Shown here: positions 34,232 through 43,451 of the stretch, piece by piece | Layout of the letters: every line of letters starts with the position of its first letter | Position numbering within the stretch: the stretch's first letter is position 1 | Source: Microbacterium sp. TNHR37B | GTDB lineage: Bacteria; Actinomycetota; Actinomycetes; Actinomycetales; Microbacteriaceae | NCBI RefSeq assembly: GCF_001620065.1 | Contig: NZ_LQGV01000004.1 | Location: 310,001 to 374,000, forward strand | Length of the DNA: 64,000 bases | Reading direction: 5' to 3' | The notes under the pieces: model-generated | Seen by the model: only the letters and a program-made list of their open reading frames with translations | Database searches by the model: none | What the model was told of the DNA's origin: nothing | Translations under genes and position numbers: made by a program

Positions 34232-34870
34232 GTGAGCGATCCCGAGGAGCGTCCGGCGGTGTTCTTCGCCGATGCGGCCGAGTTCCGGGCGTGGCTGGAG
34301 CGGCACCACGACACGGCGACAGAACTGTGGATGGGGCTGTACCGGAAGGGCGACCCGCGGCGGGGGCTCACGTGGGAGGAGGCCGTGCCGGAGGCGCTGT
34401 GCTTCGGGTGGATCGACTCGGTCAGTCAGCGCATCGACGAGCATTCCCGGCGTCAGCGCTGGACCCCGCGCTCCCCCCGCTCGCACTGGAGCACGGTCAA
34501 CATCGCGCACGTCGAGCGCCTGATCGCCGAGGGGCGGATGCGCCCGGCCGGCCTGGCAGCCTATGAGCGGCGCAGCCCCGAGCGCACCGCTCAGGCCTCG
34601 TTCGAGCGCGACGACGAGCTGACCGCCGACGAGCTCGCTGCGCTGGCCGCCGACCCGCGCGCGTCCGCGTTCTGGAGCGAGACGACGCCGACCTATCGCC
34701 GCATCGTGGCGACGTGGGTGCGCAGCGCGAAACGGGAGCAGACCCGTCTCGACCGGTTCGCCACGTTCCTCGCCGACAGCGCCGCCGGACGCCTGATCCC
34801 GCCGCAGCGCTACGGTACCCCGCCCGCCTGGCTGACCCGGGCGGCCGCGGCCGCCGCCGCCGTGGACTGA
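34232..34870 (+). CDS. YdeI/OmpD-associated family protein
   Basis: A 212-residue cytoplasmic protein of the YdeI family: FFADAAEFRAWLERHH at the N terminus, the central LTWEEAVPEALCFGWIDS motif and RWTPRSPRSHWSTVNIAHVERL split around the conserved RxSxxxWS. A helical C-terminal half ends in an Ala-rich tail. Function is uncertain; family members have been linked to antimicrobial-peptide resistance. The GTG start lies 33 nt after the NRDE-like gene. The CACTCT hexamer 6 nt upstream may be a weak -10. Confidence 0.82.
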   Translation: MSDPEERPAVFFADAAEFRAWLERHHDTATELWMGLYRKGDPRRGLTWEEAVPEALCFGWIDSVSQRIDEHSRRQRWTPRSPRSHWSTVNIAHVERLIAEGRMRPAGLAAYERRSPERTAQASFERDDELTADELAALAADPRASAFWSETTPTYRRIVATWVRSAKREQTRLDRFATFLADSAAGRLIPPQRYGTPPAWLTRAAAAAAAVD

Positions 34871-34930
34871 CCCCGCTCACCGGCCGCGCGCCGCAGCAGC
34901 CGCCGGCCACCGCCCGTCGCGTCGCCGGCA

Positions 34931-36514
34931 TCACCGCGCTGCGCGTTGCAGGAGGAGGACGCCGTCGTCGAGGGTCGCGCTCTCTCCGGTCGGCGAGGTC
35001 ACCGCGCGCTGGCGCACCTCGACGAGCACGGTCGTCCACTCCGATGCATCGAGCCCGAGCAGGTCGACCTCTTCCCGGGGCCCGAGCAGGGGTGGTCCGT
35101 CGTGTGCGGAGGCGTGGCCCCCGTCGTGGTCCTCGCGAGCCCACGGCGGCGGGGCGGCATGCGAGAGAACGAGCAGGTGGCCACCGGGCGCGACGCGCTC
35201 AGCCGCCGTGCGCAGCAGCGGGATGCGGGGGAAGTCCGGTTCCCACGAGTGCAGGAAGCTGGAGGCCACCAGATCGAACATCGCCTCCGGAAGCGCGTGG
35301 CCGGCGTCGGCGGCGACGAACCACACCCGATCGGCGAGCCCGCGCTCGTCGGCCGCCGCGCGGCCACGCGCGACGGCCGTCTCCGACACGTCCACGGCGG
35401 TGACCTGCCAGCCTCGTTCGGCGAGCCACACGGCATCGGCCCCCTCGCCGCACCCGATGTCGAGGGCGCTGCCGGGCGAGAGCGTGTGGGCGACCGCCGC
35501 GAACGTCGCGTTGACACGGCCCGACCAGACCCGCTCGTCGCTCGCGTAGCGCTCCTCCCAATGCGCGTTGCGCTGGTGGCGTCGGGCCTCGACGGCGCGG
35601 CGGGCGTCTTCGGCGACCAGGGCCGCGTTGACCGCGGCCCCCGCCATCGAACCGGCCCCCATCGAGAGCGGCACGTTCCCGTACGGCGCCGTCGTGTTGC
35701 CGGCTGCCCACACGCGCGGGTGACTCGTCGATCCGAGCGCGTCCACAGCCAGCGGCGCCCCCGGGGCGTCGGCGCGCGTCAGGTGCAGGCCGTCGACGAA
35801 CGTCAGGTCGAGGGCGGGAGTGGGCGCGACGAAGAGCGCACCGAGCGGGTGCTCGGTGCCGTCGGCGTCCCGCACGGCGGTGAGCGCGCCGGAGTCACCG
35901 GTCACCAGAGCGCGGGCGGGCGCGGTGACCACACGGATGCCGCGTGCGAGGAGACGCGCCATCGTCTCGCTGTCGAGGTGCCCGGCATCCGCGGTGAAGG
36001 CGGTCACGTCGTCGCTCCACTGCCGGACGAGTTCGATCTGATGGATGCTCGCTGGCGAGGTCGCCCACACCCCGAGCCGGCGCCCCGCCACCTCCCACCC
36101 GTGGCAGTAGGGGCAGTGCAGCACCGAACGGCCCCACAAGGCGGCGAGGCCCTCGACCTCGGGAAGGACGTCACGGATGCCGCTGGCGATCACCACCGCG
36201 CGGGCGTGGTCGATCGTGCCGTCGTCGCGGGTGATGCGCATCCGGTCCCCGTCGTCGATCACCGTGGCCACCGAACCGTCTGCCACGACCACGCCGTAGG
36301 CGACGACCTCGTCGCGCCCGCGCCGCAGCAGCTCGGCCGGGTCGGTGCCGTCGTGGCCGAGCACGCCGTGCATGTGCGCGGCGAAGCGGTTGCGCGGCGA
36401 CCCCGCGTCGATCACCAGCGTGCGTCGCCGCGCGCGCCCCAGCATCTGTGCGGCGCTCAAGCCCGCTATCCCCCCGCCGATCACCACGGCATCCCATTCG
36501 CGTTCGTTCGTCAT
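34931..36514 (-). CDS. Thioredoxin-reductase-like flavoprotein fused to SAM methyltransferase
   Basis: A 527-residue two-domain protein. Residues about 1-310 are an FAD/NAD(P)H oxidoreductase of the thioredoxin-reductase fold: GGGIAGLSAAQML for FAD, the redox pair Cys134-Pro-Tyr-Cys137 in HCPYCHGW, and the late FAD motif VWAAGNTTAPYGN. Residues about 330-527 are a class I methyltransferase with motif I LDIGCGEGADAVWLAERGW and later LVASSFLHSWEPDFP. The methyltransferase part resembles TehB/UbiE-like enzymes. A combined redox and methylation step on one substrate (for example a metalloid or thiol) is possible but unproven. It is divergent from an XRE-cupin regulator. Confidence 0.88.
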   Translation of the reverse strand: MTNEREWDAVVIGGGIAGLSAAQMLGRARRRTLVIDAGSPRNRFAAHMHGVLGHDGTDPAELLRRGRDEVVAYGVVVADGSVATVIDDGDRMRITRDDGTIDHARAVVIASGIRDVLPEVEGLAALWGRSVLHCPYCHGWEVAGRRLGVWATSPASIHQIELVRQWSDDVTAFTADAGHLDSETMARLLARGIRVVTAPARALVTGDSGALTAVRDADGTEHPLGALFVAPTPALDLTFVDGLHLTRADAPGAPLAVDALGSTSHPRVWAAGNTTAPYGNVPLSMGAGSMAGAAVNAALVAEDARRAVEARRHQRNAHWEERYASDERVWSGRVNATFAAVAHTLSPGSALDIGCGEGADAVWLAERGWQVTAVDVSETAVARGRAAADERGLADRVWFVAADAGHALPEAMFDLVASSFLHSWEPDFPRIPLLRTAAERVAPGGHLLVLSHAAPPPWAREDHDGGHASAHDGPPLLGPREEVDLLGLDASEWTTVLVEVRQRAVTSPTGESATLDDGVLLLQRAAR

Positions 36515-36544
36515 GGCATCCAGCGTCGACCGCAACGGAACGGC

Positions 36545-36573
36545 TGGCAAACAAGCTTGCAGAAATGGCAAAC
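36545..36573. promoter_or_regulatory. TGGCAAAC direct repeats between divergent genes (putative operator)
   Basis: TGGCAAAC occurs at 36545-36552 and 36566-36573, 21 bp apart, two helical turns. A palindrome CAAGCTTG (36552-36559) lies between them. The second copy touches the likely -10 (CAAACT, 6 nt before the ATG) of the XRE-cupin gene, and the fusion gene starts on the other side at 36514. This fits an operator bound by the XRE-cupin protein. Confidence 0.5.
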
Positions 36574-36580
36574 TGCCGAG

Positions 36581-37183
36581 ATGGTGAATCCACGCGACCA
36601 CGATGCTCCGGAGAGCGATGCGCTGAACAGAGATGTGCTCGAACAGATCGGTCCGCGGCTGCGTGCCGCACGGCAGGCGCGCGGATGGACGTTGGAAGAG
36701 CTGGCCGAGCCGGCCGGGATGTCGGCGAGCACCCTGTCGCGGCTCGAGTCCGGAAAGAGGCAGGCATCGCTCGAACTGCTGCTCCCGCTGACCCGGCGCC
36801 TCGGGATGCGCGTCGACGACCTGTTGCCGGGGGAGAGGTCCGATCCGCGGGTGCGGCGCGCCGTCGAGCGCCGTGACGGGATGGTCATCGCGCCGTTGAC
36901 GCTCGAACACGCGCCGGTGAAGACCTACAAGATCCGCTACACGCCCGCCGCTGAGGCTCCCGCCCCCCGCATTCACGACGGTTACGAATGGCTCTACGTG
37001 CTCAGTGGGCGCATCCGGCTGGCCCTGGACGGAGCGGAGCACGTGATCGAGCGGGGCGAGGCGGCGGAGTTCGACACGCGGCTGCCCCACAGCATCAGCG
37101 CCACCGCCGACGGCCCGGCGGAAGTCATCAGCATCTTCAGCGCCACGGGCGAGCGCATCCACACCCGCGTCGCGGAGCGCTGA
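36581..37183 (+). CDS. XRE-family regulator with C-terminal cupin domain
   Basis: A 200-residue regulator. Residues about 22-80 are an HTH_3 domain (LRAARQARGWTLEELAEPAGMSASTLSRLESGKR, split at the turn). Residues about 110-190 are a small cupin with IHDGYEWLYVLSGRIRL and LPHSISATADGP, likely to bind an effector. Such regulators often repress a divergent gene until the effector binds; here that is the flavoprotein/methyltransferase fusion. The gene probably starts leaderless, as CAAACT lies 6 nt before the ATG. Confidence 0.88.
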   Translation: MVNPRDHDAPESDALNRDVLEQIGPRLRAARQARGWTLEELAEPAGMSASTLSRLESGKRQASLELLLPLTRRLGMRVDDLLPGERSDPRVRRAVERRDGMVIAPLTLEHAPVKTYKIRYTPAAEAPAPRIHDGYEWLYVLSGRIRLALDGAEHVIERGEAAEFDTRLPHSISATADGPAEVISIFSATGERIHTRVAER

Positions 37184-37295
37184 GCCCGCACGGACCGCAG
37201 ACTCGCCGCGCCCCGTCGGTCAGCCCGTCGCCGACGCCGCCCGGGGATACGGCCTCGACAGGCCCCGGCGGCGGCCACAACGGCGGATGCTTCTG

Positions 37296-37335
37296 CCGAC
37301 ACGCCGGCCAGGGCATCCGCGCGCCGGCGTGTCGG
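37296..37335. terminator. Bidirectional terminator hairpin
   Basis: CCGACACGCCGGC, 14-nt loop, GCCGGCGTGTCGG: a 13-bp perfect stem between the convergent XRE-cupin and pgi genes. No T tract follows. Confidence 0.65.
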
Positions 37336-37392
37336 GAAAGATCTCCGCCGCTGTGTCTGCCCGGAGGGGCACAACAGGGCGGGGTGGTCGGG

Positions 37393-39072
37393 CTAGCCGC
37401 GGTGCTCGCGATAGTAGGCGAGGAGCGCCCGCGTCGAGGCGTCCTGCGCATCGATCGCGGCCTGATCGCCCTCGATGGCCGGAGCGATCTGCAGCGCCAG
37501 CTGCTTGCCGAGCTCCACACCCCACTGATCGAAGGAGTTGATGCCCCAGATCACGCCTTGCGTGAAGGTGATGTGCTCGTAGAGGGCGACGAGCTCGCCC
37601 AGCACCCGTGGCGAGAGCGCCGGGGCGAAGATCGAGGTCGTCGGACGGTTGCCGGGGAAGGTCCGAGCGGCCACGAGCGGTCCTGTGGTGCCCTCCGCCT
37701 CGACCTCCTCGGCCGTCTTGCCGAAGGCGAGCGCCTTGGTCTGGGCGAGGAAGTTGGCCAGGAACAGTCCGTGCACGTCGCGCCCACCGTCCTGGAGCGG
37801 ATAGGCGGGGTTCACGAAGGCGATGAAGTCGGCGGGGATCAGGCGGGTGCCCTGGTGGATGAGCTGGTAGAACGCGTGCTGTCCGTTCGTTCCCGGCTCA
37901 CCCCAGAAGATCTCGCCGGTGTCGCTGGTGACCGGCGACCCGTCCCAGCGCACCGACTTGCCGTTGGACTCCATCGTCAGCTGCTGCAGGTAGGCGGCGA
38001 AGCGGCTGAGCTGCTGTGCGTAGGGGAGGACGGCATGCGACTGCGCGCCGAGGAAGTTGGTGTACCAGACGTTGAGGAGTCCCATCAGCACGGGCACGTT
38101 CCGCTCCAGCGGAGTGCGGGCCACGTGCTCGTCGACGGCGTGGAACCCGGCGAGCAGGTCGCGGAACGCGTCGGGTCCGAACGTGATCACCAGCGACAGG
38201 CCGATCGCCGAGTCGACGGAGTAGCGGCCTCCCACCCAGTCCCAGAAGCCGAACGCGTTGGCGGTGTCGATGCCGAAGGCGGCGACCTTGTCGAGCGCGG
38301 TGGAGACCGCGACGAAGTGGTGGGCGACGGCATCGGTGCGCTGCGCCTCGGACGCATCGATCGCCCCCGCCGCTTCGAGACCGGCCCACAGCCAATCGCG
38401 CGCAAGTCGGGCGTTGGTGAGGGTCTCCAGCGTCGTGAACGTCTTCGACGCGACGATGAAGAGCGTCGTCTCGGGGTCGAGGTCCGCCGTCTTGTGTGCG
38501 AGATCGAACGGGTCGATGTTGGAAACGAACCGCGCCTGGATGCCGGCATCCGCATAGGGCTGGAGCGCTTCGTAGATCATGACCGGCCCGAGGTCGGAAC
38601 CGCCGATGCCGATGTTCACGACATGGGTCACCTTCTTGCCGGTGATCCCCGTCCATTCGCCCGAGCGCACCCGGTCGGCGAAGGCGGACATCGCCGCCAG
38701 CACCTGCTGGACATCGCCGTCGATGTCCTGGCCGTCGACGTGCAGGGCGGGCTCCGCGCCCGCGGGGCGGCGGAGGGCGGTGTGGAGGACGGCGCGGTCC
38801 TCGGTGGTGTTGATGTGCTGGCCCGCGAGCATGGCTGCGAAGCGTTCGGCTACACCGGTCTGCTCCGCGAGGCGGACGAGGGAGGCGAGGATCTCATCGT
38901 CGACGAGGTTCTTGGACAGGTCCACGCGGAGGTCGGCGAGGTCGAACGTCAGACGCTCGACGCGCCCCGGGTCGGCGGCGAACCAGGCGCGGAGGTCGGG
39001 GGTGAAGCCGTCGCGTCGGGCGGACAGATCGGCCCAGGCGGCAGTGGTGGTGGCATCGATCGGAGTGGTCAC
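37393..39072 (-). CDS. pgi: Glucose-6-phosphate isomerase
   Basis: A 559-residue cytoplasmic enzyme interconverting glucose-6-phosphate and fructose-6-phosphate. Signature segments: [37 protein letters not shown], the catalytic Glu region [19 protein letters not shown] and the C-terminal [14 protein letters not shown] with the active Lys. The GTG start at 39072 lies 6 nt after TACCGT (39079-39084 on the minus strand), so leaderless translation is likely and an upstream in-frame extension is not needed. Confidence 0.96.
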   Translation of the reverse strand: MTTPIDATTTAAWADLSARRDGFTPDLRAWFAADPGRVERLTFDLADLRVDLSKNLVDDEILASLVRLAEQTGVAERFAAMLAGQHINTTEDRAVLHTALRRPAGAEPALHVDGQDIDGDVQQVLAAMSAFADRVRSGEWTGITGKKVTHVVNIGIGGSDLGPVMIYEALQPYADAGIQARFVSNIDPFDLAHKTADLDPETTLFIVASKTFTTLETLTNARLARDWLWAGLEAAGAIDASEAQRTDAVAHHFVAVSTALDKVAAFGIDTANAFGFWDWVGGRYSVDSAIGLSLVITFGPDAFRDLLAGFHAVDEHVARTPLERNVPVLMGLLNVWYTNFLGAQSHAVLPYAQQLSRFAAYLQQLTMESNGKSVRWDGSPVTSDTGEIFWGEPGTNGQHAFYQLIHQGTRLIPADFIAFVNPAYPLQDGGRDVHGLFLANFLAQTKALAFGKTAEEVEAEGTTGPLVAARTFPGNRPTTSIFAPALSPRVLGELVALYEHITFTQGVIWGINSFDQWGVELGKQLALQIAPAIEGDQAAIDAQDASTRALLAYYREHRG

Positions 39073-39144
39073 GGGTCCACGGTAGCGCGCTCGACGACGC
39101 CTCACGCCTCGGCGTCGCCGTGTATGACGGCGCGCTCGCGCAAC

Positions 39145-39186
39145 CCGGCCCGGTCACCACCGCAGGGCGGTGGATGACCGGGCCGG
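39145..39186 (-). terminator. Long terminator hairpin after the two-component operon
   Basis: CCGGCCCGGTCA-CCACCGC, loop AGG, GCGGTGG-A-TGACCGGGCCGG: 19 paired bases with one bulge. It lies 19 bp after the DUF4097 gene and before the pgi promoter, so it probably ends the minus-strand operon from 41980. Confidence 0.7.
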
Positions 39187-39204
39187 TCGGGTCAGTCGGA
39201 CGCG

Positions 39205-40062
39205 TCAGTCGATCGGGACCATGCGGACGGTGCCGGCCGAGACGTTGACGTCGATACGGTCGGGCGAGTTCGGGTCGACGGTGAGGTCGTGCGAGAAGTC
39301 TCCCGCGGCGACGTCGCTGCGCAGTGCATAGGCTCCGCGTGGCACGGCGAGGTCGATCCTGCCGGCGTTCACCTCGACCGAGACGGCGGAGGGCGGTGTG
39401 CCACGGAGGGTACCCCGGAGCGATCCGGCGTTCACGCTGAAGGTGGCCCCGTCGACACCGCTGAGGTCGATGTCGGCGGACCCGGCGCTCACCTCGGTGC
39501 GGACGTTTCGCGCCGAGCCGTTGACGCGGAGCGATCCGGCGTCAAGGGTGAGGTCCAGGTCGCCGAAGCGTCCCTCGGCCGTCAGGGTGCCGCCGCTGAC
39601 CCCGGCCCGGGTGTCGGTGCCCTCCAGAGAGCGCGGCAGGGTGAGCTCGGCCGTGTCTCCCGACTGGAGCCACCCCCACCCGGCCCACCAATCGCGGCGG
39701 GAGTCGACGAGGAGGCGGTCGCCGTCGCGGCGGATCTTCCAGCTGTCGGCCCCCGACAGGCTGCGCACCTGGAGGGTCGCCTCGGTCACGTCCCCGTAGC
39801 CGACCGACACCTCGGCGGCGCTCGCGTTGACCTCCACCGCCCGCACGCCGACCACCGACGAGGTGAGGGTGCCCTCCTGCACGGCGGCCGAGCGGACGAT
39901 GCCGATCGTGCCGCTCGCGACGGTGCCGGCGATCAGGACCGCCCCGGCGCAGATGGCGATGATCGAGACGGTGCGCGAGGATCCCCGCCGCGGAGCGGTG
40001 GGCGCGGCCTCGGGGGCCGAGTCGTGGATCGGGGCGTCGGGGGGAGTGAGAGTCGTGCTCAT
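39205..40062 (-). CDS. DUF4097 family membrane-anchored protein
   Basis: A 285-residue protein with a Pro/Ala-rich cytoplasmic N terminus, one membrane segment (about residues 33-55) and an outer domain of repeated short beta strands (SVNAGSLRG, SVEVNAGRIDLAV, DVNVSAGTVRM), typical of the DUF4097 beta-helix. The start overlaps the stop of the response regulator gene by 4 nt, so it belongs to the two-component operon. Related DUF4097/LiaF-like proteins modulate cell-envelope stress systems, and a role as modulator or output is likely. Confidence 0.8.
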   Translation of the reverse strand: MSTTLTPPDAPIHDSAPEAAPTAPRRGSSRTVSIIAICAGAVLIAGTVASGTIGIVRSAAVQEGTLTSSVVGVRAVEVNASAAEVSVGYGDVTEATLQVRSLSGADSWKIRRDGDRLLVDSRRDWWAGWGWLQSGDTAELTLPRSLEGTDTRAGVSGGTLTAEGRFGDLDLTLDAGSLRVNGSARNVRTEVSAGSADIDLSGVDGATFSVNAGSLRGTLRGTPPSAVSVEVNAGRIDLAVPRGAYALRSDVAAGDFSHDLTVDPNSPDRIDVNVSAGTVRMVPID

Positions 40063-40733
40063 CGGAGTGATCCGTTCTGTGTGTCGCCGCCGTGCTCGAG
40101 ATGGACGAGCGCGGCCAGGACGCGTCGGTTGCCGTGCTCGTCGGGTTCGAGCCCCAGCTTCTGGAAGAGGGAGGTGATGTACTTCTCGACGCTGGCTTCG
40201 CTCACGAAGAGCGTCTGCGCGATCGCCTGGTTGCTCTTGCCCTCGGCGATCAGCGCGAGGACGGTGCGCTCGCGATCGGTGAGGCGGGAGAGGCGTTCGT
40301 CGCGTGCACGTCGGGTGAGCAGCTGCGCCACCACTTCGGGGTCGAGCACGGTGGCACCGGCCCGGATCCGCTCGACGGACTCGAGGAAGTCGCCGACGTC
40401 TGCGACGCGGTCCTTCAGGAGGTAGCCGAGGGCGGCGCCGTGCGAGGTGATCAGCTCGCTCGCGTACCGCTCTTCGACGTACTGGCTGAGCACGAGCACG
40501 GGCAGCTGCGGGTCGGCGGCGCGGAGGTCGAGCGCGGCGCGGATCCCCTCGTCGGTGTAGGTCGGGGGAAGTCGCACGTCGAGGATGCAGAGCTCCGGTG
40601 CGGCCGCGGCGACCGTCTCCGTCAGCCGTTCGGCGTCGGTGACGGCGGCGACCACCTCGTGGCCGGCGTCGGCCAGCACGCGCACGAGTCCTTCGCGCAG
40701 CAGGGTCGAGTCTTCGCAGATCAGGATGCGCAC
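40059..40733 (-). CDS. LuxR/NarL family response regulator
   Basis: A 224-residue regulator. The receiver domain has ILICEDSTLLREGL and the phosphorylated Asp in LCILDVRLPPTYTDEGI, with the conserved Lys in YLLKDRVADV. The C-terminal HTH_LuxR has LTDRERTVLALIAEGKSNQAIAQTL, then VEKYITSLFQKLGL. The GTG start at 40733 lies within the end of the kinase gene (13-nt overlap). It acts with that kinase, probably on its own operon and on envelope-stress genes. Confidence 0.92.
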   Translation of the reverse strand: MRILICEDSTLLREGLVRVLADAGHEVVAAVTDAERLTETVAAAAPELCILDVRLPPTYTDEGIRAALDLRAADPQLPVLVLSQYVEERYASELITSHGAALGYLLKDRVADVGDFLESVERIRAGATVLDPEVVAQLLTRRARDERLSRLTDRERTVLALIAEGKSNQAIAQTLFVSEASVEKYITSLFQKLGLEPDEHGNRRVLAALVHLEHGGDTQNGSLR

Positions 40734-41980
40734 GGGACGCTCACCTCCAGAGCGGTCGGGCCGCCGGTCGGGCTGTCGAGGCGGGAGGTTCCCCCCGCCG
40801 CCACGATGCGATTGACGATGCCGTCGAGGCCACCGCCGGGGATCACCCGCGCGCCTCCGACTCCGTTGTCCTCCACTCGGGCCCAGAGCCACGTCGCGCC
40901 GGCCTCGGTGCGGCGGCGGACGGTCACGCGGCAGTCGCTGGCGCGCGAGTGCTTGGCCGCGTTGGTGATCGACTCGGCGATGGAGAAGTAGAGCGCGGCT
41001 TCGGCCGTGCGACTGCAGCGCCCGTCGAGTCGAACGTCGAGGCTGACCGGCACGGGGGAGCGTGCCGCGAGGGCGGACAGCGCGGCGTCGAGACCGCGGT
41101 CGTCGAGGACGGACGCATGGATCCCACGGGCCAGTTGGCGGAGCTCCGTGATCGCGGCCTTCGTGGAGGTGTGGGCCTCGTCGATCAGCGCCTTCGCGGC
41201 GGCGGGATCGCTGTCGATCTTCTGTTGCGCGAGACCGAGGGTCATCCCCACGGAGACGAGTCGCGGCTGCACGCCGTCGTGCAGATCGCGTTCCAGTCGG
41301 GTGCGTTCCACTTCGCTCGCGCGGACGGCTCCGGCCCGCTGCTCGCCGGCGGCGCGCGCCTGCTCGGCCAGCAGCGCCTCGCGCGAAGGGACGAGGATCG
41401 CCCGCGTGAGCGTGGCGTGCAACACCGCGATGCCGAACAGCAGGGCGAGGCTCGCGAGGACGCCGAGCACTCCGAGCACCACCGCCCACGTAGGCGTCAG
41501 CTCGGTCTCGCCCCACGGGAACCGGCTGCGGCCGGAGGCGGGGGTGATCAGCAGGCCCACCGAGACGACGACCCACGCGACGAGCGGAAGGACGAACAGC
41601 CCGAGGACGGTGCTGATCGCGGCGCTGGAGATGCCCCGCCACATCGCGCCGTCGGCGAACTGCTGGAGCAGCGTGCGCAGCCATCCGGAGAATCCCGGTC
41701 GCCCGCTCGATCGCGGTCGCAGCGCCGGCAGCCCGTAGCCGTAGAGGCCCTCGACACGCTCGAACTCAAGCCATGCCGTGGCCCAGGCGGCGTAGACGAA
41801 GCCGACGAGGAAGAGCAGGCCGATCCCGAGCGCCAGGACGAGCCCCACTCCGGCGCTGATCAGCGTGATCAGCAGGGAGAACGCGATCGTGCCGACGATG
41901 CCGAGCGCCGCGAGTTGTGCGAGAGCGCCGAGGTGACGTCCCAGGCCGATGCGACGGCGGGGGAGGGCTGCGGAAGTCAT
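40721..41980 (-). CDS. NarL-type sensor histidine kinase
   Basis: A 419-residue membrane kinase of the HisKA_3 type. The N-terminal half has about four to six membrane segments of the putative sensor DUF1707/PspC-less type. The phosphoacceptor His is in RDLHDGVQPRLVSVG, and the HATPase_c domain has SIAESITNAAKHS and EDNGVGGARVIPGGGLDG. First gene of a kinase-regulator-DUF4097 operon. TAGCGT (41987-41992 on the minus strand) lies 6 nt before the ATG, so the operon transcript is probably leaderless. Confidence 0.9.
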   Translation of the reverse strand: MTSAALPRRRIGLGRHLGALAQLAALGIVGTIAFSLLITLISAGVGLVLALGIGLLFLVGFVYAAWATAWLEFERVEGLYGYGLPALRPRSSGRPGFSGWLRTLLQQFADGAMWRGISSAAISTVLGLFVLPLVAWVVVSVGLLITPASGRSRFPWGETELTPTWAVVLGVLGVLASLALLFGIAVLHATLTRAILVPSREALLAEQARAAGEQRAGAVRASEVERTRLERDLHDGVQPRLVSVGMTLGLAQQKIDSDPAAAKALIDEAHTSTKAAITELRQLARGIHASVLDDRGLDAALSALAARSPVPVSLDVRLDGRCSRTAEAALYFSIAESITNAAKHSRASDCRVTVRRRTEAGATWLWARVEDNGVGGARVIPGGGLDGIVNRIVAAGGTSRLDSPTGGPTALEVSVPCAS

Positions 41981-42079
41981 GTCTCCACGCTAGGGCGACG
42001 GACCGATCCGCGCCGCAGAGGTGCCCCGAGAGGCGAGTTCGGGTTATCCCGACTCGCGCTGTGGATGAGGAGGCGCGTT

Positions 42080-42098
42080 AATGAGAATGATTCTCATT
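42080..42098. promoter_or_regulatory. Zur-like box
   Basis: AATGAGAAT-G-ATTCTCATT is a perfect 19-bp palindrome. Its core TGAGAATGATTCTCA fits the actinobacterial Zur pattern TGAnAATGATTnTCA (family knowledge) and is also Fur-like. It ends 5 bp before a TAACTT -10 hexamer (42104-42109), so bound repressor would cover the -35 and spacer of the promoter at 42116. The downstream genes look like zinc chaperones, which favours Zur. Confidence 0.8.
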
Positions 42099-42115
42099 CG
42101 TGCTAACTTCCTCAT

Positions 42116-43369
42116 GTGCGTCTTCTCCGTTTCCTCGTGCCCTCCGTCGCGCTGCTGACGCTGACCTCTGCCCTCAGCGGATGCGCCGTGCCGGGCGCGG
42201 GGGTCGACGATCGGCGGCCGACCGAATCGATGAGCTCCTCGGGGACGCGCGGATCGGATGCGTCGCCGCGCGACGGCGCGCACGAGCTCGCGGAGCCTGC
42301 CCTCCAGATCACGACCCTCGTCCCCGACGGTGCCGTGGTCCAGCTCGACCTGGCCTCGGGGGAGGCCGCCGAGATCGCTCGGATCGCCCCCGCCGAACGC
42401 GTCGTCGGCGACGGGCGCTACCTCTTCGCGCTCCGACCGGGATCGGTCACGATCGTCGACACCGGCGCCTGGACCTGGAACCACGGTGATCACGTCCACT
42501 ACTACCGCGGTGAGGCGCGCGTCGTCGGCGACGTCGAGGGTGCCGGATCTCCTACCGTCGTCCCTGGCGAGCGGAGCATCGGCATCCACTTCGACGGCCG
42601 CCCGACCGCCGCGGCCGAGGCCGTGCTCGTGAAGACCGCACCCCTCGCCGACGGCGAGATCGTCGAGCTCTTCCGGATCGGCGCCGAGGCGGATGCGCCC
42701 CTCGTGGTTCCGCTCGCCTACGGCGCGTGGGTCGCCGGGTCCGATACCGCGGGGCCGCCGGCGACCCTGCGGGAAGTCGACGAGAACGGCCGCCGCGGTG
42801 GGAAGACAGCCTGTCGCAGCGCACGCGGGCCGATCGCCACCGTGGTCGGTGTCGTCGTCGAGTGCCACGACGGTGCGCTCCTCGCGGTGGACGGTCGACC
42901 CGGCCGTGTTGAGCGGATCCCGCTTCCGGGCGAAGCCGCATCGCCGGGGTCGAGCACGCTCGCGGGGCGGGAGGGGCGGCCCACCGTCGCGGCACTCGCC
43001 GGGAAGGACGGGATCCGGCTCCTCGACACCCGCGATCGGCAATGGCGGCACCTCACCTCCGATGTGCCGCTCGTCGCGGTGACCGCCGTCGACGACCGGG
43101 ATGGCCATGTCGTCGCGGTGACCGCCGAAGGCGCCGTCCGGATCTTCGACGACGAGGGCGGATCGCCCGCGCCTGCCGAGGTCGCCCTCGACAGCGAGGA
43201 CGCCGCTCTCCTCGCGCGCGCCGGATCGGAGGTGGCGCTTTTCCCTGACCAGCACGCCACCTATCTCGTCGCCGGTGGCCGGGTGCTCGCGATCGATCCC
43301 GCGACCGCTCGCGTCGAGCGTCGATACGCCGTGCCCGCCGACGGCGCGGCGGTGCTCAGCGGGCGCTGA
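42116..43369 (+). CDS. Lipoprotein, beta-propeller, AztD-related (Zur-regulated)
   Basis: A 417-residue exported lipoprotein. The signal peptide is RLLRFLVPSVALLTLTSALSGC, divided by the Leu-Ser-Gly-Cys lipobox, so the mature protein is anchored at residue 22. The rest is beta-propeller-like with repeated GxxV/D strands. HGDHVHYY at about residue 123 is a plausible metal-binding motif. The GTG start lies 6 nt after TAACTT; an ATG two bases upstream is out of frame. The Zur-like box and the AztD-like gene downstream suggest extracytoplasmic zinc handling. The exact role is inferred. Confidence 0.75.
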   Translation: MRLLRFLVPSVALLTLTSALSGCAVPGAGVDDRRPTESMSSSGTRGSDASPRDGAHELAEPALQITTLVPDGAVVQLDLASGEAAEIARIAPAERVVGDGRYLFALRPGSVTIVDTGAWTWNHGDHVHYYRGEARVVGDVEGAGSPTVVPGERSIGIHFDGRPTAAAEAVLVKTAPLADGEIVELFRIGAEADAPLVVPLAYGAWVAGSDTAGPPATLREVDENGRRGGKTACRSARGPIATVVGVVVECHDGALLAVDGRPGRVERIPLPGEAASPGSSTLAGREGRPTVAALAGKDGIRLLDTRDRQWRHLTSDVPLVAVTAVDDRDGHVVAVTAEGAVRIFDDEGGSPAPAEVALDSEDAALLARAGSEVALFPDQHATYLVAGGRVLAIDPATARVERRYAVPADGAAVLSGR

Positions 43370-43451
43370 GCCTGCTGCCCTTCTCCCGCCTCCCTTCGCG
43401 GCCCACCGGGCCGCATCCGAGCCCCCCGGCTCTCCGCCAGAAAGGAAACCC

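Noticed and set aside
42114..42116. ATG start for the first zinc lipoprotein
   Set aside because: This ATG is out of frame with the signal peptide; the GTG at 42116 gives the lipoprotein reading frame.
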